Assembly: GCF_000785435.2 (NCBI RefSeq)
Contig: NZ_JTDB02000013.1
Location: 62,001-126,000, forward strand
Direction of reading: 5' to 3'
Length of the DNA: 64,000 bases
From: Paraburkholderia sacchari
GTDB taxonomy: Bacteria; Pseudomonadota; Gammaproteobacteria; Burkholderiales; Burkholderiaceae
The position numbers and the translations under genes are program-made. Every line of letters begins with the position of its first letter. The stretch's first letter is position 1. Below the pieces are notes generated by a model that saw only the letters and a program-made list of their open reading frames with translations, did no database searches and had not been told where the DNA came from. Positions 24,750 through 33,088 of the stretch are shown here, piece after piece.

Positions 24750-26054
24750 TCATTGTGCAGTGGAGTCGACGGAGGGGCGGGTGGCCGCGCTGCCTGCCGC
24801 CGGGGCGGGATTGTCGGTCAGCGCCTTGCCCTTCGTTTCGGGCAGGCACAGGGCGGACACAATCACGAGCAGATAGCCTGCGCCGGCTACCGCGCCAATC
24901 GCTTTCACGAGCGTCGTGGTCTGCGCGAGCGTACCCACGAGAATTGGGAAGAACGAGCCAAGGCCGCGCCCGAGGTTGTAGCAGAAGCCCTGGCCCGAGC
25001 CGCGGATCGCATTCGGGTAGAGCTCGGAAAGATAGGCGCCCACGCCCGCGAAAATCCCCTGCACGACAATGCCGAGCGGAAAGCCGAGCAGCAGCATGGC
25101 GGTATCGGTGATCGGCAGCATCGTGTAGGCCATGCCGAGCGCGAACGAGCCGATGGCGAACAGGACGAAGGATGCGCGCCGGCCAATCTTGTCGCACAGA
25201 ATGGCACCGACGATATAGCCCGTGAACGAGCCCACGATCAGCACGACCAGGTAGCCGCTCGTGTTGAACACCGACAGATGGCGCACGGTTTTCAGATAGG
25301 TGGGCAACCACGTGGTGATTGCATAGTAGCCGCCCAGCATGCCGGTGCACAGTGCGCTGCCGAGCAGCGTCGTGGCGAGGTGCGCGGGGGCGAAGATCTG
25401 CAGGAAATGGCCGTGCGTTTCGCCGCGCTCGCGGGCGCGGCGCGTTTGCAGGAACACTTCGGGGTCGCTCACGTTGCGGCGCACGTAGAAAATCCACAGC
25501 GCGGGCACGATGCCGATCCAGAAGCACGCGCGCCACGCGTACTGCTCGGGCAGCAGCGCGAAGAACGCCCAGTAGAGAACAGCGGCGGCGCCCCAGCCGA
25601 ACGACCAGCTGCTCTGTACGGTGCCCACGGCTTTCGCGCGGTGCTGCGGCGAGCGGATCGTCTCGGCCATCATGATCGTCACCACGGACCATTCGCCGCC
25701 GAAGCCGATGCCCTGCAGCGTGCGCGTTGCGAGCAGCTGCCAGAACGAGTGCGTGAAGCCGGACAGAAACGTGAAGAGCGCGAAGGTGGCGATGGTCCAC
25801 TGGAGCACGCGCACGCGGCCGTAGCGGTCGGCGAGGATGCCCGCGAGCCAGCCGCCGAGCGCCGAGGAGATCAGCGAACTTGTCGCGATCATGCCGGCTT
25901 CGCTCTTGGTCATGCCCCAGGCGGCGATGAGCGTCGGGATCAGGAACGAGTAGATCATGAAGTCGAACGCGTCGACCGCATAGCCGCCGAAGCCAGCGTA
26001 GAGCGTGCGCCGCTCGCGCTCGTTCAGCTCCCTGAACCACTGGAAAGATCCCAT
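24750..26054 (-). CDS. MFS transporter, sugar/organic-acid symporter type
   Basis: A 434-residue major facilitator with about 12 hydrophobic segments. The MFS loop motif is GGWLAGILADRYGRVRVL (after TM2), its second-half counterpart is GAILCDKIGRRASFVL, and TM4-TM5 carry RTLQGIGFGGEWSVVTIMMAE, as in the NanT/AAHS-like symporters (sialate, aromatic acids, metabolites). Substrate unknown. I start at 26054 (MGSFQWFRELN), because a GGGGG ribosome site precedes it; the upstream in-frame ATG at 26093 has no site. The 52-base gap to dadA on the same strand suggests one transcript and perhaps uptake of an amino or organic acid. Confidence 0.85.
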   Translation of the reverse strand: MGSFQWFRELNERERRTLYAGFGGYAVDAFDFMIYSFLIPTLIAAWGMTKSEAGMIATSSLISSALGGWLAGILADRYGRVRVLQWTIATFALFTFLSGFTHSFWQLLATRTLQGIGFGGEWSVVTIMMAETIRSPQHRAKAVGTVQSSWSFGWGAAAVLYWAFFALLPEQYAWRACFWIGIVPALWIFYVRRNVSDPEVFLQTRRARERGETHGHFLQIFAPAHLATTLLGSALCTGMLGGYYAITTWLPTYLKTVRHLSVFNTSGYLVVLIVGSFTGYIVGAILCDKIGRRASFVLFAIGSFALGMAYTMLPITDTAMLLLGFPLGIVVQGIFAGVGAYLSELYPNAIRGSGQGFCYNLGRGLGSFFPILVGTLAQTTTLVKAIGAVAGAGYLLVIVSALCLPETKGKALTDNPAPAAGSAATRPSVDSTAQ

Positions 26055-26285
26055 TGTGTCGCCCCCATATTTGTTGTGCTTGCAACGACGCATGAAGCCG
26101 TGAAGCGGCGAGTCGCGCTGCGGTGTCCGCCGGGGCGGGCGCCGCAGCAGGCGCTCGAACGGCGCTATTTTACGGTGCGAAAGGCCGTCGCGGCCAGGGG
26201 GCTGGAAGCCTGGGTGTGCGGTGGGGCAAGCGATGCCCGCCAGGGTGCGCTTTGGGACTGCGCGCGGAGCCCGTTGCGCCGGGCT

Positions 26286-27062
26286 TCAGCCCAGCGTCAG
26301 GCCGCCGTCGACGTGGATGGTCTGGCCGGTGATATGGCGTGCTGCGTCGGACAGCAAAAAGGCGATGAGTTCGGCGATGTCCGCGGGTTCCGCTACGCGG
26401 CCAAGCGGCGTGGCCTCGGCGGCGCGCGCCCAGGCCGGCGCGTTTTCGGGCTTCGGGCCTGCGTCCTTGCGGGTGTAGCCCGGCGCCACGCAGTTCACGG
26501 TCACGCCGTGCGGCGCGAGTTCGGCGGCGGCGCTCTTTGCGAGCGATTCGAGCGCGGCCTTGGCGGCCGCGGTGGCGGCAAACGGTGCATCGGCGCGGTA
26601 GCGGTGCGCAACAAAGGAGCTGACCGCCACCACGCGGGCGTGCGCCGAGCGCACCAACGCAGGCCGCGCCTCGCGCACGAGCGCCGCGAACGCGGCGGGC
26701 ATCGAGGCGAAGGTGGCGGCGAGCGTGTCGGGCTCGAGGTCCGTGAGCGACTGACGCCGTGCGTGGCCCGCGTTGGCGACCAGTTGATCGAGCGCCGAAA
26801 AGCGCGCAAGCGTCGTTTCGACGAGCCGCGCGGCTGCGCCTGCAACGGCCAGATCGGCGCAGGCGGTCGCGCAGGCCGCGCCTTGCGCTTCGCACGCTGA
26901 CGCAACGGTGGCGAGGCGCGCTCGCGCCGCTTCATCGGCGCCTCGCGCATGCAGCATCAACGCGACGCCGGGAGCGGCCAGGCGCCGGGCGAGCGCGGCC
27001 CCAATGCCGGAGCCCGCGCCCGTGATCAGGACGACGCGCGCGCTGGTGTTTGTCCCGCTCAC
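26286..27062 (-). CDS. Short-chain dehydrogenase/reductase family protein with atypical active site
   Basis: A 258-residue SDR with the cofactor motif TGAGSGIG (14-21), NAG (97-99) and the active-site serines (S148/S149). The canonical YxxxK is not seen: four residues before K168 lies T164 (FAATAAAKAAL), and the nearest Tyr is Y155. The C-terminus (TPLGRVAEPADIAELIAFLLSDAARHITGQTIHVDGG) is classical FabG-like. Start is GTG at 27062, overlapping the ABC transporter stop by four bases (GTGA), so the two are translationally coupled. Its reaction is unknown. Enzymes with altered Tyr may still bind NAD(P) or use another acid. Confidence 0.85.
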   Translation of the reverse strand: MSGTNTSARVVLITGAGSGIGAALARRLAAPGVALMLHARGADEAARARLATVASACEAQGAACATACADLAVAGAAARLVETTLARFSALDQLVANAGHARRQSLTDLEPDTLAATFASMPAAFAALVREARPALVRSAHARVVAVSSFVAHRYRADAPFAATAAAKAALESLAKSAAAELAPHGVTVNCVAPGYTRKDAGPKPENAPAWARAAEATPLGRVAEPADIAELIAFLLSDAARHITGQTIHVDGGLTLG

Positions 27063-28816
27063 GCCGCGACCCGCTCCTCAGGCGTGCGCTCGATTTCGAG
27101 CGTCTCGTGGTGGTACGCCGCGAGCGACTCGCGGTGCGCCACGCTCACGATTGCCGATTTCGGCAGTCGTTCCACGAAGAGCTTGTAGAGACGGCTTTCG
27201 TTGTCGGGGTCGAGCGCGCTCGTTGCTTCGTCGAGGAACAGATAGTCGGGCTTGTGCAGCAGCACGCGCGCGCCAGCAAGCCGCTGCTGCTCGCCCGGCG
27301 AGAGCACGCGGGTCCAGTGCGCCGACTCGTGCAGGCGCTCCACGTAGTCTTCGAGGCGGCATGCGCGCAGCGCGTCGCGGCAGTCTTCGTCGCTGTAGTC
27401 GTCGGCGGGCGAGGGGTAGGTGAGCGCGGCCTTGAGCGTGCCGATCGGCAGATAGCTCTGCTGCGGAATGAACATCATGCGCGCGTCGACGGGCGCGTCG
27501 ATTGAGCCCTCGCCGAACGGCCAGAGGCCCGCGAGCGCGCGGATCAGCGTGCTCTTGCCCGCGCCCGAGGGGCCGCGCACGAGCCAGCGCGAGCCGGGCT
27601 TGATGGCGATGTCGCGCACCTCGGAGAGCGGCGTGCCGTTGGGCAGCGCGAGCTTGAGATGCTCGGTCGAAACCGCGTTGTTGTCGACGTAGTGCAGATT
27701 GATGCCGCCGTGTTCGGTTGCGGGCGAGACGGTCTCCTTCAGGCGCGGCGAGTGCATCACGCGCACGAATTCGCGTAGACGGTTCACGGTGGCGCGCCAT
27801 TCGACGAGGGTGGAGTAACTGTTGATGAACCACGAGAACGAGTCGCTCACGGTACCGAACGCACTCGAAATCTGCATCAGCACGCCGAAGGTGAAGGCGC
27901 CCGCGAAGTAGCGCGGCGAGGCCACGACGATCGGAAAAATGATGGCGATCTGGCCATAAAAACTCAGCACGAAGGTGAGGCGCTTCGTGTACTTCATCAC
28001 GCGCCACCAGTTGTCGCGGATGTGGTGGAACAGGCCCTGCGCGTTGTTGCGCTCGGTGTCCATGCCGTCGTAGAGCGCGATCTGCTCGGCGTTCTCACGC
28101 AGGCGAATCAGGCCGAAGCGGAAATCCGCCTCCACTTTCTGCTGCTGATAGTTGATCGACACGAGCGGATGGCCGACCTTCTGGATCACGAGCGAGCCGA
28201 ACACGGCGTAGAGCGCGGCGGCCCACACCATGTAACCCGGAATCGTGATGGGCGTGCCGCCCACCGCGAACGTGAGCGCGCCCGCGAGCGACCACAGGAT
28301 CATGATGAAGGAGACCAGCGTGACGACCGTGGAGAGCAGGTCGAGCGTGAGCGAGAGCGTGGTGGTGGCGAACGACTGGAGGTCGTCGCTGATCCGCTGG
28401 TCGGGGTTGTCGGCGAGGCGGTCGCGCTCGATGCGGTAGAACGCGCCCTGGCCGAGCCATTCGTTCAGGAAGCGCGTGGTGAGCCACTGGCGCCAGCGAA
28501 ACCCGAGCATCTGGCGCAGATACCGCCCGTACACCGCGAGGATGATGAACCCGAACGCCAGCGCGGTAAAGATCATCAGCAGATGCGGGAACTGTTTGGC
28601 ATCCTTGTTTTGCAGCGCGTTGTAGAAGTCGCGGTTCCAGTCGTTGAGCCGCACGTTGATCCACACGACGGTGAGATTCATTGCGATGATCGCCACCAGC
28701 AGGCCCCAGGCGACCCAGCGTTCCTCGGACACCCAGTAGGGCTTGATCAGGCTCCAGGCCGTGATCTTGTGATGCTCGTTCTGATCCGGCGTGGCGCGGG
28801 GAGTGAGGTTGGTCAT
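27059..28816 (-). CDS. ABC transporter, SbmA/BacA-like fused permease and ATPase
   Basis: A 585-residue half-transporter: an N-terminal SbmA/BacA-like membrane domain (about 1-330, with VWINVRLNDWNRDFYNALQNKD and RWRQWLTTRFLNEWL typical of the YddA/BacA group) and a C-terminal ATPase. The ATPase has Walker A GPSGAGKST, Q-loop PQQSYLPIGTL, signature LSPGEQQRLAGARV, Walker B YLFLDEATSALD and the switch His in SVAHR. Relatives in this group move peptides, vitamin B12 or long fatty acids; the substrate here is unknown. Start at 28816 (MTNLTPRATPDQNEHH). It is followed, with a four-base overlap, by the SDR gene. Confidence 0.9.
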   Translation of the reverse strand: MTNLTPRATPDQNEHHKITAWSLIKPYWVSEERWVAWGLLVAIIAMNLTVVWINVRLNDWNRDFYNALQNKDAKQFPHLLMIFTALAFGFIILAVYGRYLRQMLGFRWRQWLTTRFLNEWLGQGAFYRIERDRLADNPDQRISDDLQSFATTTLSLTLDLLSTVVTLVSFIMILWSLAGALTFAVGGTPITIPGYMVWAAALYAVFGSLVIQKVGHPLVSINYQQQKVEADFRFGLIRLRENAEQIALYDGMDTERNNAQGLFHHIRDNWWRVMKYTKRLTFVLSFYGQIAIIFPIVVASPRYFAGAFTFGVLMQISSAFGTVSDSFSWFINSYSTLVEWRATVNRLREFVRVMHSPRLKETVSPATEHGGINLHYVDNNAVSTEHLKLALPNGTPLSEVRDIAIKPGSRWLVRGPSGAGKSTLIRALAGLWPFGEGSIDAPVDARMMFIPQQSYLPIGTLKAALTYPSPADDYSDEDCRDALRACRLEDYVERLHESAHWTRVLSPGEQQRLAGARVLLHKPDYLFLDEATSALDPDNESRLYKLFVERLPKSAIVSVAHRESLAAYHHETLEIERTPEERVAA

Positions 28817-29043
28817 GTGCGTCCTGATGTTGTGCCGGCCCGCGGCCGGAATAGACGATACCCGCCGCACGCGGCGTCGTGGCGCAGCGATTGTGTCCCG
28901 AAGCGCTTAAACAAGACTTAATCGTCTGCACGCGGCGTCCGGGCGACGCGGGTTCGACATTGTCTCACCGCCCGCGTGTGCTGGGGTTCACCGTGGCTCG
29001 GGCATTGTGCCAGAGCAGAAATAGCCGGCCGTCCCGCGGTGGT

Positions 29044-29073
29044 TTGCGGCGTGCGCGGCTTTTGTGGTCTAAT
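29044..29073 (+). promoter_or_regulatory. Putative promoter upstream of the TPP riboswitch
   Basis: TTGCGG (29044-29049) and TCTAAT (29068-29073) are separated by 18 bases, placing transcription start around 29080, just before the aptamer. Five of six -10 bases match the consensus; the -35 is weak. Confidence 0.45.
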
Positions 29074-29081
29074 GACCGCTG

Positions 29082-29172
29082 ACGAAACAGGGGTGCTTCA
29101 CTGGCAGGCCGCCGTGAGGCTGAGAGAGACCCTTCGCACCCGATCCGGGTAATACCGGCGCGGGAAGTTTCC
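29082..29172 (+). promoter_or_regulatory. TPP riboswitch (THI element)
   Basis: The conserved thi-box blocks are present in order: CAGGGGTGC, then GAGGCTGAGAGAGACCC (with the invariant CTGAGA), then CACCCGATCCGGGTAATACCGGCGCGGGAAG. These form the two sensor arms that bind thiamine pyrophosphate. It precedes thiO-thiS-thiG-thiE and should switch the operon off when TPP is plentiful. About 200 bases of leader follow before the thiO start, which would hold the expression platform. Confidence 0.95.
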
Positions 29173-29374
29173 GGAAAGTCTTGCTGGCGCCGTGGATGAT
29201 GAGTTCGAGCGGCCGATTCGTTTCGGCCGGGGTCATTCAGGCGTCCAGATTCCCGCCGGGCAGCACGTGCCGCGCATGTCGGGTTTTTGCGCTTCACGTC
29301 GTTTGCACGGCCGGCTTTGCCAGCCGGTTTCGTCCTTGGGTACGCATGCTTGTTTGCCGTACGGAAAGGATACG

Positions 29375-30589
29375 ATGACCGCCTCTTCTGCACCTTATTC
29401 AGATCATTCCCCGGTTTCTGCCGGCGCTCACGCGTCGGCGTCCTCCATGCCCGATTTCGCCGTGCTCGGCGGCGGGCTATGCGGACGTCTCGTTGCATGG
29501 CGTCTCGCGGGCGCGGGGCATCGCGTGGCGCTCTATGAGCGCGGCGGGCCCGAGGGCGGCGAGTCGGCCGCCTGGATCGCGGCGGCGATGCTCGCGCCGC
29601 TGGCCGAGGCCGCCGTCGCCGAACTATTGATCACCGAGCTGGGCGTCGCCTCGCTCGAGACCTGGCCGCGCATTCTCGCCGAGTTGCCCGAGCCCGTGTT
29701 TTTCCAGCGCAACGGCACGCTCGTGGTCTGGCATCACGCCGATCGCACCGAGGCGCCGCTGTTCGAGCGCCGCGTGCGCGCGAACGCGCCGCGCGCACTT
29801 GCAGACGCCAACTTCACTACGCTGGTGGGCGCGCAGATCGACGCCGCCGAACCGGCGCTCGCCGGGCGCTTCGCGCGCGGCTGGCTGCTGGCCGGCGAAG
29901 GCCAGCTCGACAACCGCCAGGCGCTGGCGGCGCTGGCAGCGGGCCTCGCGCAGCGCGGCGTGCAAACGCACTGGCACACGAGCGTCGAGGACACGAGCCT
30001 GCCGCGCGCGCGCGTGACGATCGATTGCCGGGGCCTTGGCGCCAAGCCGGCGCTGCCGGCGCTGCGCGGCATTCGCGGCGAAGTAGCGCGCGTGCACGCG
30101 CCGGGCATCGGCCTCACGCGGCCGGTGCGCCTGCTGCATCCGCGCTATCCGCTCTATATCGCGCCGAAACAGGACGATCTCTATGTGATCGGCGCAACCG
30201 AGATCGAGGGCGAGGATCGCTCGCCCGTGAGCGTGCGCTCGGCGCTCGAATTGCTGAGCGCGGCGTTCGCCGTGCATCCGGCCTTTGGCGAGGCGCGCAT
30301 TCTCGAATTGAACTCACAGTGCCGTCCGACACTGCCCGATCACCGTCCCGCGCTCATCTGGGACGGCGGACAGGGTGACGGCCGGGGGGGCAGCACTACG
30401 CTGCGCGTGAACGGTCTCTATCGCCACGGCTTCATGATCGCGCCCGCCGTGGCCGACGAGGCGGTGCGCGTGGCCGAGGCGATGCTGGCGGGCCAGCTCG
30501 CCGACGCCGACGCCTTCGAGTCGCTGCGCCGCGAATCGCGCTGGGCGTCGATGCTGCACGCGCCGCAGGGTGCGCACGAGCCCGCGTGA
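29375..30589 (+). CDS. thiO: FAD-dependent glycine oxidase-like enzyme of thiamine synthesis
   Basis: A 404-residue DAO-fold flavoprotein. The FAD motif FAVLGGGLCGRLVAWRLAGAGHRVALYE sits near the N-terminus, followed by SAAWIAAAMLAPLAEA as in ThiO. The C-terminus has LELNSQCRPTLPDHRPALI and VNGLYRHGFMIAPAVADEAV. ThiO oxidises glycine to the imine used by ThiG for the thiazole ring. Context is decisive: TPP riboswitch upstream, thiS-thiG-thiE downstream. Start at 29375, with AAAGGA five bases before; the in-frame ATG at 29192 lies too close to the riboswitch and gives a sequence unlike the family. Confidence 0.88.
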   Translation: MTASSAPYSDHSPVSAGAHASASSMPDFAVLGGGLCGRLVAWRLAGAGHRVALYERGGPEGGESAAWIAAAMLAPLAEAAVAELLITELGVASLETWPRILAELPEPVFFQRNGTLVVWHHADRTEAPLFERRVRANAPRALADANFTTLVGAQIDAAEPALAGRFARGWLLAGEGQLDNRQALAALAAGLAQRGVQTHWHTSVEDTSLPRARVTIDCRGLGAKPALPALRGIRGEVARVHAPGIGLTRPVRLLHPRYPLYIAPKQDDLYVIGATEIEGEDRSPVSVRSALELLSAAFAVHPAFGEARILELNSQCRPTLPDHRPALIWDGGQGDGRGGSTTLRVNGLYRHGFMIAPAVADEAVRVAEAMLAGQLADADAFESLRRESRWASMLHAPQGAHEPA

Positions 30590-30715
30590 ACCAGGGCGGC
30601 CCAAGCGCGCCCGGGAACCGATCGTAAAACCAGGCCCGCGCGCGCGACATCACCAACAGGAGACGAGGCGCACGGTTCGCGCCTTGCCGGAAACAACGTA
30701 GTCAGACGAATTGCC

Positions 30716-30913
30716 ATGGATATCCAGATCAACCAGAAGCCGCTCACGCTGCCCGAAGGCGCGACTGTCGCCGATGCGCTCGCCGCATTCGGCGCGCGTC
30801 CGCCGTTTGCCGTCGCCGTGAACGGCGATTTCGTCACGCGCACCCAGCACGGGGCGCGCACGCTTTCGGCGGGTGACCGCCTCGACGTCGTCAGCCCGGT
30901 GGCCGGCGGCTGA
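30716..30913 (+). CDS. thiS: Thiamine sulfur-carrier protein
   Basis: A 65-residue ubiquitin-fold protein ending in the essential Gly-Gly (PVAGG), which is adenylated and thiocarboxylated to carry sulfur for the thiazole ring. The N-terminus MDIQINQKPLTLPEGATVADAL is typical of ThiS. It lies between thiO and thiG in the riboswitch-controlled operon. Confidence 0.95.
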   Translation: MDIQINQKPLTLPEGATVADALAAFGARPPFAVAVNGDFVTRTQHGARTLSAGDRLDVVSPVAGG

Positions 30914-30989
30914 TCGCACGCGCGATCCCGCCGCTTCACTCGCGTTCCGCGCGCCGCCTGTCCGCTGCCACCTGTCCAGGATTCAAGCC

Positions 30990-31805
30990 ATGACTCATCA
31001 TCCGACCGCCGATGCCCTCACGCTGTACGGCGAAACCTTCGCGAGCCGCGTGCTGCTCGGCACCTCGCGCTATCCGTCGCTGCAAGCGCTCTCCGATTCG
31101 ATGGAGGCCGCGCGCCCCGGCATGATCACCATCGCGCTGCGCCGCCAGATGAACGACGGCACCGCGGAAGCCGGCTTTTTCGATTTGCTCAAGCGCCACG
31201 GCGTGCCGTTCCTGCCGAACACCGCGGGCTGCCTCACGGTCAACGAGGCGGTCACCACAGCGCACATGGCGCGCGAAGTCTTCGAGACCGACTGGATCAA
31301 GCTCGAGCTGATCGGCGATGACTACACGCTCCAGCCGGATCCGGTGGGCCTGATCGAAGCCGCGGCGCGCCTCGTGAAGGACGGCTTCAAGGTGCTGCCT
31401 TACTGCACCGAAGACCTCGTGATCGGCCGGCGCCTGCTCGATGCGGGCTGCGAGGCGCTGATGCCGTGGGGCGCGCCCATCGGCACGGGCAAGGGCGTGA
31501 TCAATCCGTATGGCCTGCGCGTGCTGCGCGAGCGGCTGCCCGACGTGCCGCTGATCGTCGACGCGGGTCTCGGCCTGCCGTCGCATGCGGCGCAGGTGAT
31601 GGAGTGGGGCTTCGACGGCGTGCTGCTGAACACGGCCGTGGCGCAAGCCACGCACCCCGAGGCGATGGCGCGCGCGTTTGCGCTGGGCGTCGAGGCGGGT
31701 CGCACCGCATATCTCGCCGGGCCGATGGCCGAGCGCGAGGCGGCCGTGGCGAGCACGCCCGTGGTCGGCATGCCGTTCTGGCATCAGGATGGAGGCCAGC
31801 AATGA
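30990..31805 (+). CDS. thiG: Thiazole synthase
   Basis: A 271-residue TIM barrel that joins DXP, the glycine-derived imine and ThiS thiocarboxylate into thiazole phosphate. Family motifs: LLGTSRYPSLQALSDSMEAA, the Schiff-base Lys region WIKLELIGDDYTLQPDP, LMPWGAPIGTGKGVINPYGL, VDAGLGLPSHAAQVMEWGFDGVLLNTAVAQA. The start ATG at 30990 fits the family N-terminus (LTLYGETFASRVLLGT). Its stop overlaps the thiE start (ATGA). Confidence 0.96.
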   Translation: MTHHPTADALTLYGETFASRVLLGTSRYPSLQALSDSMEAARPGMITIALRRQMNDGTAEAGFFDLLKRHGVPFLPNTAGCLTVNEAVTTAHMAREVFETDWIKLELIGDDYTLQPDPVGLIEAAARLVKDGFKVLPYCTEDLVIGRRLLDAGCEALMPWGAPIGTGKGVINPYGLRVLRERLPDVPLIVDAGLGLPSHAAQVMEWGFDGVLLNTAVAQATHPEAMARAFALGVEAGRTAYLAGPMAEREAAVASTPVVGMPFWHQDGGQQ

Positions 31806-32911
31806 CCCAAACGCTGCGACTCAAGGATCGCGACCTGTTCTGGCCGCCCGCAGATGAACTCACCGAAACGGTGGAGCGCATTCGCGCGCGCCTTGGCGAC
31901 TGGCAGCCTACACACGCGCCGTGGCGCATCTGCTTGACGCCGCCCGACTCGCCCAACGGCGGCGATCTGATCATCGTGACCGACGCCGCGCCGCATCTCG
32001 CGAACATCGCGCGCTGGATGACCGATGGCGCGGGCGTGATCGAGGCGGCGGGCACGCCTTCGGCGGGCCGCGCGACGCTGCATCTGGGCGGCGAGCGCTA
32101 CGCGCTCGAAGGCACGCTCGCGGAGGACTGGATTCCGGCGCTGGCGGCGTTTCTCGACTGCGGCTTCGATCCGCACGATGCGCTCGTGCTGGCGCTCGCC
32201 TGGCGCGACGGCGACGAGCAGCAGGCTGACGCGTGGCCGGTCGACATCGCCCGTTTTCCGCGCGTGCTCGGCTTGCCCGATGCGCCCGCGCAGCCGTTCG
32301 CGCCGTGCCCCGCGAAGCTCGGCCTCTACCCCGTGCTGCCCACCGCCGACTGGGTCGAGCGCGTGCTCGACTACGGCGTGAAGACCGTGCAGCTGCGCAG
32401 CAAGCAGCCGAAGTCTCCGGAGCTCACGCGCGAGATCGAGCGGTGCGTCGCGGCGGGCCGCAAGCACGACGCGCAGCTCTTCATCAACGACCACTGGCAG
32501 GCGGCGATGGCCGCAGGTGCGTACGGCGTGCATCTGGGCCAGGAGGATTTGCGCGAGGCGGATCTGAACGCACTCGCCGCATCGGGCATCCGCCTCGGTC
32601 TGTCGACGCACGGTTATTTCGAGATGCTGACCGCGCTGCATTTCCGGCCGAGCTACATTGCGTGCGGCGCGGTGTTTGCCACCACGACCAAGACCATGCC
32701 GACCGCGCCGCAAGGGCTCGCGCGTCTCGCGCGCTACGTGAAGCTGCTCGACGGCGTGGTGCCGATGGTCGCGATCGGCGGCATCGACTTTGCCGCGCTC
32801 CCCGCAGTGCTCGCGACCGGCGCACCCAGCGCGGCGGTTGTGCGCGCCGTCACCGAGGCCGCCGACCCGGCAGCCGCGGTTGCTGCGCTGCGCAACGCGT
32901 TTACGCAATAA
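31802..32911 (+). CDS. thiE: Thiamine-phosphate synthase with extra N-terminal domain
   Basis: A 369-residue protein. The C-terminal part (about 173-369) is a ThiE TIM barrel that couples HMP-PP and thiazole phosphate into TMP: VKTVQLRSK, LFINDHW (substrate Asn-Asp), GVHLGQEDL, GLSTH, ACGAVFATTTKTM, VAIGGID. Residues 1-170 are not part of ThiE, whose usual length is about 210. This region has FDPHDALVLALAWRDG, which faintly recalls the end of kinase ThiD, but lacks the kinase motifs, so its role is unknown. It is translationally coupled to thiG by a four-base overlap. Confidence 0.92.
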   Translation: MTQTLRLKDRDLFWPPADELTETVERIRARLGDWQPTHAPWRICLTPPDSPNGGDLIIVTDAAPHLANIARWMTDGAGVIEAAGTPSAGRATLHLGGERYALEGTLAEDWIPALAAFLDCGFDPHDALVLALAWRDGDEQQADAWPVDIARFPRVLGLPDAPAQPFAPCPAKLGLYPVLPTADWVERVLDYGVKTVQLRSKQPKSPELTREIERCVAAGRKHDAQLFINDHWQAAMAAGAYGVHLGQEDLREADLNALAASGIRLGLSTHGYFEMLTALHFRPSYIACGAVFATTTKTMPTAPQGLARLARYVKLLDGVVPMVAIGGIDFAALPAVLATGAPSAAVVRAVTEAADPAAAVAALRNAFTQ

Positions 32912-33051
32912 TTAGCCCGCTTCGCCGCCGTCCGCGCTCCGGATTCGTTCCGGGCCGGCCGGCGCGCAAGCGCGAGCCGCGGCCCCCTCGGGGATGCCCG
33001 ACTTGCATCAAGGGGCTTGGGCGTGCCACGGCAGCATTCGTACGATGGCCC

Positions 33052-33057
33052 TATAAT
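33052..33057 (+). promoter_or_regulatory. -10 element ahead of mlaF
   Basis: A perfect TATAAT, 32 bases before the proposed GTG start of mlaF. No good -35 is visible at 16-18 bases. Its position argues against an mlaF start further upstream. Confidence 0.45.
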
Positions 33058-33088
33058 CCCGCCTTCGTATAAATGGACTGCCTGCTAC

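Noticed and set aside
24654..26900. Long plus-strand open frame across the dadA/MFS/SDR genes
   Set aside because: Antisense to three well-supported minus-strand genes; Arg/His/Ala-rich composition without recognisable domains.
29192..29374. N-terminal extension of thiO from the ATG at 29192
   Set aside because: It lacks a ribosome site and similarity to ThiO, and it occupies the riboswitch leader; the ATG at 29375 has AAAGGA at correct spacing.
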